From Onchocerca lupi (lineage: Eukaryota; Nematoda; Chromadorea; Rhabditida; Onchocercidae): a stretch of DNA of 64,000 bases. Position 1 is the first letter of the stretch. Each line of letters starts with the position of its first letter. Below are positions 36,601 through 49,945 of the stretch, in pieces. The stretch spans positions 1 through 64,000 of the forward strand of contig JAOVVO010000370.1 of assembly GCA_028564675.1 (NCBI GenBank), given 5' to 3'. The position numbers and the translations under genes are program-made. The notes under the pieces were generated by a model. That model made no database searches. It worked only from the letters and a program-made list of their open reading frames with translations, and was not told the DNA's origin.

Positions 36601-39600
36601 CATTGGACAAGCAGTTGGAATATTAATGTCTCATATTTGCAATGTTTCAAATGATTCAATTTACTGCACTGAAATAACAAGCTAGCAAAGATGAACTTGA
36701 TTATATCGTCATCTCTTGGAGACGAGAGAGCGATTGGAAGCAATTTCTTATTAAATTGTTTCAATAAAGCGGGTTTCTCGATACAACTACATTTTGCGCA
36801 TGCGTAAAAAGTCCATTTGCTATCTGATACAATGTATTATATTCGCTGATAAGGGACGATGTAGGAAAATGAGATTTGTTACTTTCCTGATTGAGGGAAT
36901 ATGTCAAATTCAATTCAATCAATCTCTTTGACATTTTCATCTATTTACACTCTCTTCAGCGGTATTTTTGAATGCACCGTTGCTTATATCCCAAAGAGCA
37001 TTTCCAATTTATAATATTTTTACCTACTCAGCACATTTCTATCGAACATTCTAGTGCGAGTTTTATCGTAAGTCTTCCATCATTTTGCCCTCGATTGAAG
37101 TGATTGAAGCAAATCTTCAGATGAACAAACGGAAAATAATCGAAAACACTTTCCATAAGGCTTACGATGGAATTAATGATCTCGTTTGATTCAAAAGATA
37201 AATGAATAATATGAATGGATAGAAAATCATATTAATTTTAATTTTCTTATCAAAGATAGTTAAGATTGCCATCAAGGGAGGGAAGAGACTGCGAGGTGAC
37301 TGCAAGATTAACGCGTTATGTTTTGCATGCTGATTGCGTGCTGATATGAAATATTGCTTTTTTATCACATAAGCAATCTTTTTTAATAAAATAATGCCAC
37401 CGGTATGAAGAAAACTTTTTGCTTACATTGAAAGCTTTTATTTGCGATGAATCTTTTTTAATGCATATAACGTCAGTGAAATCGGTGGACATTCACATGC
37501 AAACGTCATTGTTTTTAATTCAACCAGTCAATGATACTTAGCTTGTTATTGATTTTAACTAATGGTTTATTTTTATATTTGAGAAATTAATTTCATTATG
37601 TTTTCCACTTATTTATATAAAATTTCTTTTTTTATCGCAGTTCAAGCCTTACATCTGATTCATTTTTGGTTCCGCGTTATCAGTCTTTTATCAATGATTC
37701 ATTTTCTCGTTTACAGTCTAAAAAAAAATCCTCTCATATCACTGAAGATGCTAAAACACCAATTAGAAAGAAGAAATATTTCCGAAAATATTTTAAAAAT
37801 TAGAAATCAAATTTCCCTTATTTTATAATGGAAAATGATGAGTTTTCTCGCTTAATCGATTCTTTTTTACCTTTTTCTTTAGTAAAGTAAAGTGTAAATT
37901 TCAGAAGTAAAGTAAAAAGTAAAGTTAAAATTAGACATTTCAGTTATTTGCTCATCACTGTTGTAGTATTATGTTGAAATTTAAATGAGTCTTTCATTTA
38001 ATAAATTAAGAAAAAAAGTGAAATATATAGCGTGAATGTGTTTCAAATTAACTTGGGCAAAAGAATGGATAGTATTTTCAATATAAAAATGACCTCCTTC
38101 GAATTTGTAGTTACTGACAATTTTTTGGACTTTTTGAATAATTATAATGTTGTCATTTGTATATTAATAAGTTAAAATTTTCTTTCTGCCATCAACAATT
38201 ATTGCTTTTCTGCAGAAAAAGGTTTTTTATAAATAATTTGTTACTAAAATAATATGATCTAATTTTTATCGAAGCTGAAATTACTGAATAATTATTAACA
38301 CTTATTATTTGCATAAAAGAACTAAGTTTATCAGCAGTGCAATCATTTTCCCTTATCAGTTCCAATTAAAAATTTTCTGATTTGAATTTCGACCTTCCTT
38401 GTAAGAGTTGCACTGACGAACTACATTACACGCCAGTTTCAAAGGCACGATTCTCTGTTTAATACTCAAAAAAATTATTTAATCTTTTAAGTTGCATTTG
38501 AAAATGCGGTTTTGACAGTTTCAAGTTTACTAGAACTTTTTCTGAGACATGTTCATAATTAGATTCTAGTATTATGAAGACCGAATAATATGAAAATATT
38601 TTGAAAGAAAAAGAGTCATATGCAACTTACCTCGTAATCAATATAGGAGATTTGCTTTAAGCATGAACGGAGCCATAAGATCATTTAAGTTACCAAACTT
38701 AATTATTCGCTTCAATGCAAAAAACATTGGTCATTGTTAATTAGTCAAAATAATTAAAAAATCCAAAAAAAAAAAAAGAGCACAAGGCAAATTTTGTGAT
38801 GCAAAAATGTTAATTAGTAGAAGTAACATTTTTTGCAGTTCCGTTCATTTTTTTCTGGAAAGATCATGTCATGAGCATGTTATATGAATTCTTCTAATTG
38901 CCTCATGTCTAATTATTTCGTGGCTGATCGAAATCGATCCTTATCTATTGATTTCATCTTGAAGTCAACTATAGAAATGTCCTATAAGCTGATCTCGAAT
39001 TCATAATTTGCTCGGCATATTTCCTCATTCAGAGAAAAAAGATATCCCATTTTTTCAGAGACTTTCTTTTTGCAATCCTTACCACAGCAATAAATAATTT
39101 TGAAAATATGCTGCATGCATATTTAAACATTCAGATTCATTAATGTTTGAATAGTTTGCATAATTTGATGATCATTTTTTATCTTTTTTATCGACCGCTT
39201 TCAGTTCTTGAATGATCGCTATGGTCGTCATATAATCACACTTGTTCAGAAATCGAATGAACAATAATCATTATTTTATTGGATTGAGGAAGTGGGAGGA
39301 AATGGAATTGTAAAATTTAAGCTTAGAAATCAGAGTCTTGCAATTTTTAATAAGCATTCATTATAATGTATTACAAAAATGTTACTGCTAAAACTTTTTA
39401 TGCATTTGAACACAAATATAGATTTCTTCTGAAGCAAATTCTTTGAAAGACTGGTTCCTAAAAAAATACATAATTCTTCGAATTTCAAAACTTAAAGAAT
39501 CGATGAAGCAGTAGAAAGAAATTTTAGAAAAAGAGCGAATGTTGAAATTTTCATGCAATTCGATGTTTAGAAATGAGAACAGACCTACTAGTCGAAATAA

Positions 39601-41384
39601 CTCAACAATTTGGAAGTTAATGATCTTTTGCGGAAATTACGAGTCAGTTGCTATCATGTTATCGATTCCTGAAGTTGATCTAAACAACCCATGAAATTCA
39701 TTTAATTTCTACTCAACAAGAAAAGCGTTCTAAGATATAACTTTGAAAGAAAAGATAATATTATTATTATAATATTTTTTTTTCTTATCGCAATAACTAG
39801 CTTTTGATATCCATTTTGGATACAGACCAGAGACTGAAGGCTTTTTTGTTTTTGTTTCAAAAATATTCTTTCACACATTTGAAGAGAACATGAAAAATTT
39901 CTCATTTACTTTGTAGTACCAAAAAACACTCTGTTAGATAATCCATTTGTTATTTGTTTCTAGCAATGACAATTCCTTTCTTTTTCCGGCAACGTCAAAA
40001 CTACATTAATTTTTTTTTTTTTTTTTTAAACCCCAAACTTTCCTCTCTCTATTAATCACAATGCCATGTAGCAATTTACTTGACTTGGAAATGTAAGATG
40101 TAAGATATAAGATCGATCCTGTGTGGATGGTTCATGACTACTAATTTGCTCTTGACGTATTTCGTTTCAATCATCTGGTTTTAATCCTGATCATTTCTGC
40201 CATTTCTCTGAATCACATACCGTAGTTTTTTAGTTGGTAAAAAAGTCTCGAATGTATTTGTAGATTCAAATCGAAGACACAGCAATTTTTCAAGGTGTAT
40301 CTATTTCATGAATTTCACAAAAAACTTACATCAGAATCGTTTTCCGTATATTGTATCAATAAATATTTGCCATTAAATCTTCTGAAATTGCATGCATTCT
40401 AAGTATGTTTATTCTTTATTTTCATCACGATCCAAATGACATTGTTTTAAAAGCAGCTGAATTGCAGATTTTTCATTATTTCGCAATTATAAGATCATTT
40501 AATATCTGACATATTTGCGGTGATATTGTATTAGTCCGACAAATCCATCATCGAATATATACTGTTGATGATAACTGAATATAGCAAAAATTAAATTTTT
40601 ATTATAACTTTGACACTCTACCATTTCAAGCCTCTACAAAAATATAGCATTATCATTTTGGCAAATATGATATCAATACTAAAAATATTTGTGAAAATGA
40701 TTCTATTTGTTTACAAATATATCTACGAATATTTCAGTGAAAATGTTGATATTATCTTCTTTTAGGATGATTTCGCTAATTAAATTATAATGGGAAATCG
40801 CAAAGACTGCAGGAAATTAATAGGACGTGGAAAAATTGTGAGAGAAATTCCCATTGAAAGTTACAGTATTCTCTTATTTTTAAATCTCTTATCACTTCAA
40901 ATGGATTGATAACAGTAATAATGTCGAACTTTTTTGTTTGATATGTTGAACCAATGACTCATTTGCATAGGCGACAGGACAATTTATAAGTTGCCTGAGT
41001 AATGCAATTATTAACACATCTCGATTAGTGTATAATGCTTTTAACATGCTGATCGAATCACAAATAGTTCCAGCCTGAAAGGAATGCCCCTGTCTTGTGG
41101 CGATCCTTAGGAAAGTTTGCTGTTGTCGAGATAAATAGTGAGATGAAGTTCTGAGAGTGAGGCATGAAAATAAATCTGTGCTTAGATATTTAGTGCAGCT
41201 GCATGCATGCAATACGTAATAGGCATTAATAAGATTGGGTGGGCGTGGAAGTTGCTACTTACGATGGTCGACAATCGTCAAATGCATAGTCTTAAACAGA
41301 TCGACACAACTGGTATTGTGTTTCGCGTGCGTGCTCTGCTTGACGAAGGGTATCAACAAATTTGATTTACCTTAACCTACACGT
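33631..41384. other. Intergenic, no gene seen
   Basis: An AATAAA at 34152-34157 could end the upstream gene's transcript. Otherwise AT-rich sequence without supported exons. A GCGCATGCG palindrome lies near 36797. The last ~450 bp before 41385 is GC-richer and includes GGGTGGGCGTGG near 41236, so it probably holds the promoter/5'UTR of the calmodulin-like gene. Confidence 0.5.
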
Positions 41385-44300
41385 ATGGGCTCATGCTGTT
41401 CCACAAATTCCGAGTCTGGAAACACGCAACAGGTGAGTGTCACATTTATGCATAATCACGCTTAATATTTCTGTTACCACATGTACTGCTTCTAGTAGTA
41501 TCATCCTATTTATCACAATCATTTCAAGTTTTGATATCAAAAAAACTAGTTTCTGGAATATTGCATCACTTCATTGACATTCTTTAATTTCGACAAGGTC
41601 GATGCAATTAATTCTTTTTTTGAGCGTTTCGATGTCGTTATCAACTAACTCTCTGTTAGTGTTTGTACTTTCTTTTCAATTATAATAATTCTTTTTTTTT
41701 TTTCTGTCCAAACAGGAAGTTCGAAATCTAATATTCGTTATTGTTCACCAATAGATTTCCCTTCACAAAATCGACTCTGGGTGGCAGTTAAAATGCATAT
41801 ATGAAAGCAACAAAGAAGCACCAAAACTGCATACTTGAAATGCTTCTCCAACGGAGTATGCATCATAATTCATATCGGTTCTCTGTATTTTCTTTCTTTT
41901 AAGCTGAAGTTTTTTCACTCTTTGATTCTTAATCCCAGCTTGAGATTATTCGAAACTTATTGGAATCAATTTTTTTTTCTTTTTATTTTTTTCATTACCG
42001 ATTTTATAATGATAGCAAATTTTGGTGCTATGTTAATAGTTGCTTATTTAATTGCAGTAATCAGCTGCATAAGCACCCACTTCAAAACCAATGCTAAAAC
42101 TTGGAGCATTTTGGCAGAATTGTTTAAATTATTGGATAAAATAGTCTTTCAAGAAAATAAACGGGTAAAGCATTTATTTTCTCAAAAGACTATTCTATTT
42201 AAATATGCCTTTTTATAAAACTAGGCTTTCGATATTCATTAACAGCAATATAATGCTTTTCAAATAGTTGCCGTTAAGAGTATCGAATGAGCAGTGAATT
42301 TTGAAACTGTCTTTCAACATATTTATTTTAATGAACAACACCAAAGCAACCACGGTTTAGTTAGAAATCATACGTAGCTGGACCGTTTTTGACCTCTGTA
42401 TATCTTATATAACTAAATGATGACTTCTCAAACTAGTAGATGGACTATGGTATTTATTTGAAAATTTCGAAAAATAATTATCTCACTGTTCCATGATTTG
42501 AAATCTTTTCGATCATTCAAATCATGGAACGATTAGATAATTATTTCATTGCCGTATGATGAATTGTCGAACTCATTTAATTCTACATTTAATTTGATGT
42601 TATAATCTTGAACGATTAATTAAGAAGGTCCAATTCGAGCAAGATGAGTTGCTAAGCAAAAGCAAGGAATACTTGGTTAGTAAGACGGCTGATGAATATG
42701 TAAATATGTATAGGAGAGATATGGTTCTGTTACTTTACGAAATCTTGCATGACTGACATCAATAAATGAAATTTAACGATTTATGCAAAATAGTGGAAAA
42801 AAAATTCTAGTTAAGAGATAGCATTCTGTAAATCCTGTAAAGTTTTCAAATTTAAAAAACGAAAAAAAAGAAGATTTTTTGTTTTATTTACCATATTTCT
42901 TAACTATGTCCAGTTTTAAAATATTGCAATAAGCAAAAACAAACAAGCAATAAAAGAAATTCTTAGCTTTAAGCATGATAAAACACACCGAATTGTTTAT
43001 TTCTTGCGACATCTTTCTTCAAATTGATGCTATGCAGAAACAAAAATTGCTTGAAAAAAGCAAATTCTGATTGCTCAGTGAATCATTATTTTACTTCAAC
43101 GAACTCATTTCAAAATTTATGGCTTTTTCAATTACAGAAATTAAATCATTTTGATGAACAATCAACGACGATTAATATAATTTATCAATTTATTGAAACA
43201 CCTTATTTGCAACAAATGCTCCGATTCTCGTAGAATCTATTTACTATTTATTCTACTTAAAATCAAAAATTCAGCAAGTGGATCGATCATTTAATTGTGA
43301 TTCGAAGTAACAATAACTTTGTTGACGTATAGCATATTACATGAAAGGTAAAACAAATCCACTACAAGCTATTTGTTAATTTTCGATTCTTGCTATGACA
43401 ATCGAATTGTATAAAAATTGAAAAATTATTTAATGAGAATAAGTTTGATGATTAACGTCATGAATCTGTATCAGTTTAATCATACGTGATAACCATTGAT
43501 CTTTGTTAGTCAAAAATGTTCGCACTTCTTAATAGAAATAAGAAACTGATTAGTAGTAGGAGGAGCGTTTAAAATAAGTTATTTGATTATTCGCTGCTGA
43601 GTGAGCATTTCTTGATAGCATTTATTATATTAGTAACCAGCGTCATTGAGCAATAACATAGGTTAATGACACCATTTGATTGAACGAATAGTTCCCATTA
43701 GAAGCATAATTTTAACATGAAGCGAAATTTTTGTCGTTGTTCGAGTTTAATTAAGGAGTTTAGAATTATAGAACTTAATCGCATGAATATTTCCAATTAA
43801 ATAGTAATTGAATCCAGATTTAAATTTTCCAAATTCTAACATATCAAAAGTAGTGAATGAATTATTCATTAGATGGCTTAGGGCGAGATGATACGCAACA
43901 CTCTGATCCGAAGCAAATACAAATGTTGTAGACGATTCATATGAACAATGGTAATAATAATAGCAATTCCTGCATAATAATAATAGAAATACGGGAAAGG
44001 AAAAAACTTAGAAGAGTTTAGAAAAAATATAAAAAATAATGGTTTAAGGATGGCAGAAAGAATCTTTTTTTATGAACAGCAAAAATCAGCGTGAAACTTA
44101 CGGATGTTTTACTGCATGGATTTTCATTTCACTATTATTGATATTTATGCTTTGTAATATATTGTTGAGAGTTCGATGATTGCTAAATTTAGTTCTTTTT
44201 TTTGACTTAATTAAAATAATGACGCAATTTTGAGATTAACATCTATTTCAGAAAAAAAAAAAAAAAACTATTCTTTAATACTTTACAAATGAGCGATTAA

Positions 44301-45404
44301 TCTTACATTTCTAAGTTTGGCGGATAGAAACTCGGAATTTTAATGCAAATTTTGCTACGCAGTCGCTATGTTTAATTACGATTACTATAAATAATATTTG
44401 TTAATAACGCTAAAATTAAAACAATTACAAATAATATTAAATAACAGTTTCAAAAGTATTTGTAATAGTTAATTGCAGTTTTATTTGAACAGGATATCCT
44501 CCTTCTTTATGTTTATTATTCGGAAAACATGAATTCATAGTGTTAGCAAAATTAATACTTTACGAGAAGGAAATCGTTCTTCTAGAATGCAATCAATAGA
44601 GAATTAGAAGAAGAAGATTTGCGAGGAATTTTCAAGGAATTTGACTTGAATGGTGACGGATACATACAAAAAGATGAACTGAATGCGGTGATGGTAAAAA
44701 TGGGGCAATGTCCAACAGATGATGAGTTGAATGCAATGTTTAGTGCTGCGGATACGGATCAAGATGGCAATATTGATTTTGATGGTATTTTTTTCAAATC
44801 AAGAAGAATTCTTTCTATTAAATATAGTTTAATGTGTGTGCAGCTGTTCAAAGGAACCATTATATATAAGAAATTAAATATTCTTCTTGCAAACTCTAAA
44901 ATCTACATTTTCTTTTATCTGCTTCTTGATGAATATTCTGCTCTATCAATATTCTAAGTTAAGTATGGATTCAACAGTTCAATTCGAAAATTATAGAATT
45001 TTTATCGATAGCTTATGCAAATCCGCTATCATTATCATTGAAAGCTATCTTCGATGAATTAGATGGAGACGGTGATGGATGTATCACTCGCTCCGAGTTA
45101 CGAACTGCATTCCAACGTATGGGACAAACCCTTACTGATAGTGATATCAAGGCTATTTATAACCAAATTGATATTAACAGAGATGGAAAAATTAATTTTA
45201 ATGGTAATGATTTATTTTTTTTTTCTTAAACTAGACATATTTAGGATCTCTTCGTTGATTCTGAACTTATCCAAATATTAATTTGTCATTAATAAATCTA
45301 AAATTTTCCAGGAGCTTCTTTTTTTTTTTTTTCAGAAATTTCATCGTATTATATAAAGTTTGTTTTTAGAATTTTGTCAAATGATGAACAGAAAGAGAGG
45401 ATAA
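41385..45404 (+). CDS. Acylated calmodulin-like protein, four EF-hands (4 exons, 157 aa)
   Basis: Ca2+ sensor of the calmodulin superfamily. Exons: 41385-41432, 44586-44784, 45012-45203, 45370-45404; all phases agree. Exon 1 encodes MGSCCSTNSESGNTQQ and ends at a strong CAG|GTGAGT donor. Gly2 with Ser6 fits the N-myristoylation consensus, and Cys4-Cys5 could be palmitoylated, so membrane anchoring is inferred. EF-hand loops: residues 36-47 DLNGDGYIQKDE, 72-83 DTDQDGNIDFDA, 100-111 DGDGDGCITRSE, 136-147 DINRDGKINFNE. Loop 2 has Ala at position 12 instead of the usual Glu, so it should bind Ca2+ poorly. The end is FCQMMNRKRG, like the calmodulin FVxMM terminus but basic. Calmodulin has 149 residues. 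The long first intron (41433-44585) is unusual here. It is one of the many nematode calmodulin-like paralogues; I cannot name it. Confidence 0.87.
42472..42546 (+). ncRNA. Pre-miRNA-like hairpin in intron 1 of the calmodulin-like gene
   Basis: A 75-nt foldback. AAATAATTATCT (42472-42483) pairs with 42535-42546. GTTCCATGATTTGAA (42488-42502) pairs exactly with 42516-42530. The four bases between give one A-U pair, one G-U pair and two mismatches. The loop is 42503-42515 (13 nt). A ~31-bp stem with a small internal bulge and a terminal loop is the shape of a microRNA precursor, and it lies sense in a host intron. The opposite strand folds equally. I recognise no known miRNA seed. A small inverted-repeat transposon remnant is the alternative. 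Confidence 0.45.
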
Positions 45405-48400
45405 ATATATCACGAGAAATCTGGATAATAGTTGTATATACCTATTGTTCATATGTATTTTTATGATGATATTGGATGGATCACATTAAGTCAACTAGAA
45501 TTTATTTCTATAAATACGAAGATTTCAAAATTTCATTTAAGACAATCACTACCAATCTAATTATTCATTAATGACGCATCTGGTCTGAGCATGATTGAAT
45601 TTTCTAAAAAAAACTGGTGACGATATCTATTAAAAATATTTGTCTTAATACTTGGTAGTTTAAGCAATCATCTGTATCTGGTTAAATTTGAAGAATTGAA
45701 AGAAATTTTAAGGAAAATTGATGATTATTGGGAAATGTTACAACAATTATTATTGCAAATTGAAGTGGTTGTCTTTTGAAATATTGGCATTTTCAGTTGC
45801 TGCGATAATAAACAGAAAAGTGATTAATAACGTCGTACTTTTTTTTATTCATTCATTCATTAATTATATTGACAATCATACAATAAATGATCGGTATTGC
45901 CAATGAATATGATTCATTTTATTGTTGTTAAAAAAATTACGTCTTCGCAAGATTTTTAGGAAGAAATATAATTTCAAACGATTCGCTAGAAATAATTGAG
46001 TTTACGTACAGTGACATTGAACTTTTCAATTAGCGTCATCATCATCAAAATAATACAATGATTCAAGAAAATACTAAACCAGTATTCACACAAATTTCGA
46101 TAATTTTAACTTTTTTTTTTTTTATTAAACTCGTTTTCTCTCGTCATTGCCATCTATGAATCCAATCATAGTCTGATGTTGAATTAAATAGTTAGAGATA
46201 TTAGAACACGTTTCACATTCCCACATTATAGAGCAACAGTAGTTTTAGCATCCGTAGCGACAGAAAGGAATGACATTACGAAAAAATAAGCAAAAATGGA
46301 CAGGAATTGTGAAGAATTTGACGGTAACATTTCTAACGATTAAAACTTTGAAACTTTTTTGAAAAGGAGAGGAATAGAGATGTGGAGGATTCCCTATCCG
46401 CAAGCTTGAACAGGTTTAAATTAATCAAATGTTTGATTATTAAAATACTTCAACAAAAAAGAACTTATATGAAATTTATCGTTCGTAAATCAAACTATTT
46501 CTTTTAAACAGTAATTTTCATGAACTACCATCCATTTAGAATATTTCGTTCAAAAAGCACCGCATTGTTCAGTATGAATAATTTTCATTTTCCGTCCGTA
46601 AAATCCTTCTAAATCCGTTAATTTAATCGACCTATTTAGAAGCTTTTCAATAGAGTGAGATTTATTTAAATTTTATTAGACTTTTTCCAAACACTCAATG
46701 TTTTCCATAATTCAGACGCAATCTTATGTAGTGGGATTTTATGCAAAAGCAATTTTCAAACTGTGAAAATAGGAGAAGACTTCCAGCCTGCTGTCTAGAC
46801 TTTGAAGACTCTTGTAGAAAGCTCAGAAAACGTCCTGCAGATGAACTGAAAATGTTCTGCGTACAAGTTATTTTAAATTAAAATATGGAATTAATCAAAG
46901 TTTCACAAAACCACTCCATAGAGATCACCTATAAAAATGCTTACCGTTTTTTCTCCCATCAGTTGTCAGCAAACTTTAAAAGTTTTATTCTGAAATGGCG
47001 CATAGTAATTGACTGGCTTGAATTTCACTTTCTTCCAAGTTTCTTTTTTTCATAACCTTATTTCGATTAAATTCAATTAGTACTCTACTTTGAATACCGA
47101 CTTACTTAGACTCCATAAAATATATTCAGGTTGATGTTAGAGCTGGTAGTTCCACTGCAAATTGATAAAATAATGAAATTTTCCTTCAAGTTGAACCATA
47201 AAAGCCTATTGAGGAATTAAGATTTCAGTTACATAAATTTAATAGATTTTCATACATTGAAGATTTTTAAATTTAAAAATTGCGAGAATGGTAATTATAT
47301 TTTAAATAGAAATCATAAACAAAAATTTTGACTTATTTCGGCAAAAAAAAGTGTTACAAGTTAAATAACAAATTTTACTACATTTCATTTCAATTAGCCT
47401 TTTTTGCGCTTGGGAGTGTTATATGATTGAGCTAATTAACACGAGCTAATTTAATTAACATGTTATTGCAAATTCAAGAGAACATTAGAATATGACAAAT
47501 GTAAGAAATTTCACGATTTATCAATTTTTGATAAGACTTTACAATTTAAATTTCTTTCAAATATGGATTTTCTTGATTTTTAAAACTCTGAGAGCTTTAT
47601 AGAACAAATCGGACTGCACTTTGATTATGAGTTGCGAACAGCTGCAGTTTAACAACAGCGTGACCCAGAAAGTGTCACCACCGTTCCATGTATCACATGT
47701 ATTCTATGCATTTGTATCCTACAAACTGTCATTTGCACAAACCTGAAAATTACAATTCGAAAAATAATTAAGCGTTTGCATCCATCCAAATCATATTCTT
47801 GAAAACTGGTGCTGAAGTACAAATTGTACCTATTTGAAGGATTACTGATAATTGAGATCAAAGTTAGAAATAGAAAGAATCATTTAAAGTTCATTGAAGC
47901 ACAATATGTTTATCAACTCTCTCTATATCAACACAGTTGAGATATTTAAGTCAATTATTGCCTTGTTATTCATTAATCATTTCCATATGTCACTATTTAT
48001 TTGTAAATCTTCAATGAAATTTGCAGATAAACTGACAATAATCTCACTTATAAAGTATTTTATGAAAATTCATAATCTTAAGTAGATCCATGAATAATAA
48101 AATTCGATTCATCGAGTTAAAATAGATTAATATATTTTTTTCTTATTTTTCAGATAAAAATCACGCTTGTAGATTTCGTTTTCTGTCAGTCAGTTTAATA
48201 GTACTGTAAGCGTTAATTGGTTTACCAAGCAAAATGTAGAGAACTATCGCTCTGTGTTATGTATTTGATTGAAATTTAAAAAAGTATGAATTTTATTGGA
48301 AACACACTTTGCTCGTGAATGATTGCGAACAGCCTTAGGCAACAGTTGCAAAAGATCTATTCTGATTTACAATCTCATTTTAATCAAGTTTGATAACAAG

Positions 48401-49268
48401 ACAGTGAAAGATTTATCGATTTTTAATTATAGTGATGATTTCATCCAACGAATAATCTATATCTCTATAATAAAAATGTAAATCACTGCTGCTGTTATTT
48501 GGCACATAACTTTGTAATCTTTTTACCGATTGCTTTCAAATTTTGATACAACTTTGCATGGAAATTGGAGCGTGTTTCTACCTATATTTCTACTTTTTTT
48601 TTTACCTGTCACACATTATATAATGCACAGCAATGGAGCAACAAAAAATGTTGTATACCCACAAGCATTAAATTTCTTTAGCATATTTTCAAGAATCGAT
48701 TGATACTTTGGAATAGTACAAAATGCAGAAGCTTACGTCTGAAGCTTCACAAATTAGTAATCAGTATTTACTGAAGCTCGAAAAAATGAAATGATATCAG
48801 AGTGATCTCATAAAAATTGTAGTTGAATAATCAAAAACTAAAAATATTAAAAATGTCAATCTTCGCGTAAATGTTAAATGATCGTTTTTTTTTTCCTTTT
48901 TTTTTTTTTAATGTAAGATTGAAGGCAATTCATAAGTTGACATAATGAACTCATAAAAGAGTGATCTAAACATTTCATCCAATGAATGAAAGCAATGATG
49001 ACAGAAGTGATATCAGTACTAGTAATTTCTATAATGATTACAAAAGGAATGGAAATCTCATTTCGTGATTTAATTATTATTTCTTTTTAAATGTCAATGC
49101 ATTTTCATTACCGGCTACAATCACTATTTCGGGATTCGAACTCGCAGTTCTTAGCAGCTTGAATTTCAGACACTGAAATTTCTTCCCTCTTATCGCACTA
49201 AAGTTTACGAAATTTACCAATTAAGAGAATGGTGGCTCGTTCTTTCTATATCATTGTATTATTTTTAG
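45405..49268. other. Intergenic, no gene seen
   Basis: Apart from the repeat copy at about 48475-48620, I see only AT-rich sequence and poly(T/A) runs (46111, 48881-48912). No frame is supported. Confidence 0.5.
48475..48620 (+). repeat. Dispersed repeat family copy
   Basis: Shares GCTGTTATTTGGCACATAAC and TTTGATACAACTTTGCATGG, then a T-run and ACCTGTCACAC, with the tandem units at 52.55-53.27 kb. Confidence 0.75.
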
Positions 49269-49556
49269 TATTACCTTCAACCTGTCTGGAAAAAAATACG
49301 CAAACGTATTAGACATAAGAGACGAGCATCATAAAACTGCAAAATGCATAGCAGTTCTGCTTTTTTCCATTTTCTTGCTACACGGTATTATGAGTAATAT
49401 GCTAATGACTACTGTATTATTCTATGGAGGAAAAGACAATCTTTATCGGGCATTTGTTCTCATTGCATTACAGCTGATTATTTCTAATTTTATGGCTTTT
49501 CTCCCACAACTGATTGTTGTACTGCCTGAAATATTGCAAACTACAGACTCCATAAG
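49269..49556 (+). pseudogene. Lone exon of a nematode 7TM chemoreceptor-like GPCR (fragment)
   Basis: After a TTTTTAG acceptor the frame is open for 288 bases and encodes two membrane helices. One is AVLLFSIFLLHGIMSNMLM. The second, after a short loop (YGGKDNLYR), is AFVLIALQLIISNFMAFLPQ continuing LIVVLPEIL. This matches TM1-TM2 of nematode serpentine receptors (Srx/Srsx-like; family from memory). It ends at ATAAG|GCAAGT, a GC-type donor, or reads on to a TAA at 49618. No matching upstream or downstream exons were found, and a repeat copy follows at 49.75 kb. It is either a truncated gene or a gene whose other exons I missed. Confidence 0.45.
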
Positions 49557-49749
49557 GCAAGTTGTTCGATTTAATTTCACAGATTATATTTACTTTGAGA
49601 CCATTCGCTCATTCAGTTAAATTGCTTTAACTAATTTTTGAAAAATGATAATGCGAAGAACGAAGGGACTAGTGTTAATAAAAAATAAATACGTTCGATT
49701 TTTAAATTTTACTTATAAAATACTTTAATAATATGAAATTACTAGCTGT

Positions 49750-49945
49750 ATCAGGTCCGCTCCACGTGACCGGTCCGAATTTTCTTCTTTCGTTCAAAAT
49801 CTCAAATCTCCGGAAATTCTTAAACACGCGCCTTATCTATATTAGTTCAAAATCTTAGATATCAGAAAGTTCTTACCTACTGCTTTGAAATTTTGACACA
49901 ACGTTGCTTCGAATATGCGCATGTTTTTATATATACACGTTGCTC
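49750..49945 (+). repeat. Diverged dispersed repeat family copy
   Basis: Carries GGTCCGCTCCACGTGACCGG, ACACGCGCC and, at 49885-49930, TTTGAAATTTTGACACAACG with GAATATGCGCATGTTTTTAT, all elements of the family seen at 53.1 kb. Confidence 0.6.

Noticed and set aside
40892..41212. 106-codon minus-strand frame upstream of the calmodulin-like gene
   Set aside because: It has an ATG and a mixed composition, but no splice partners and no recognisable family. It lies in a GC-richer probable promoter/5' region, so it is more likely chance; not fully excluded.
41835..42218. 127-codon plus-strand frame with hydrophobic segments in intron 1 of the calmodulin-like gene
   Set aside because: It begins with TTG, its T-rich codons give hydrophobic residues automatically, and it has no splice signals or homology.
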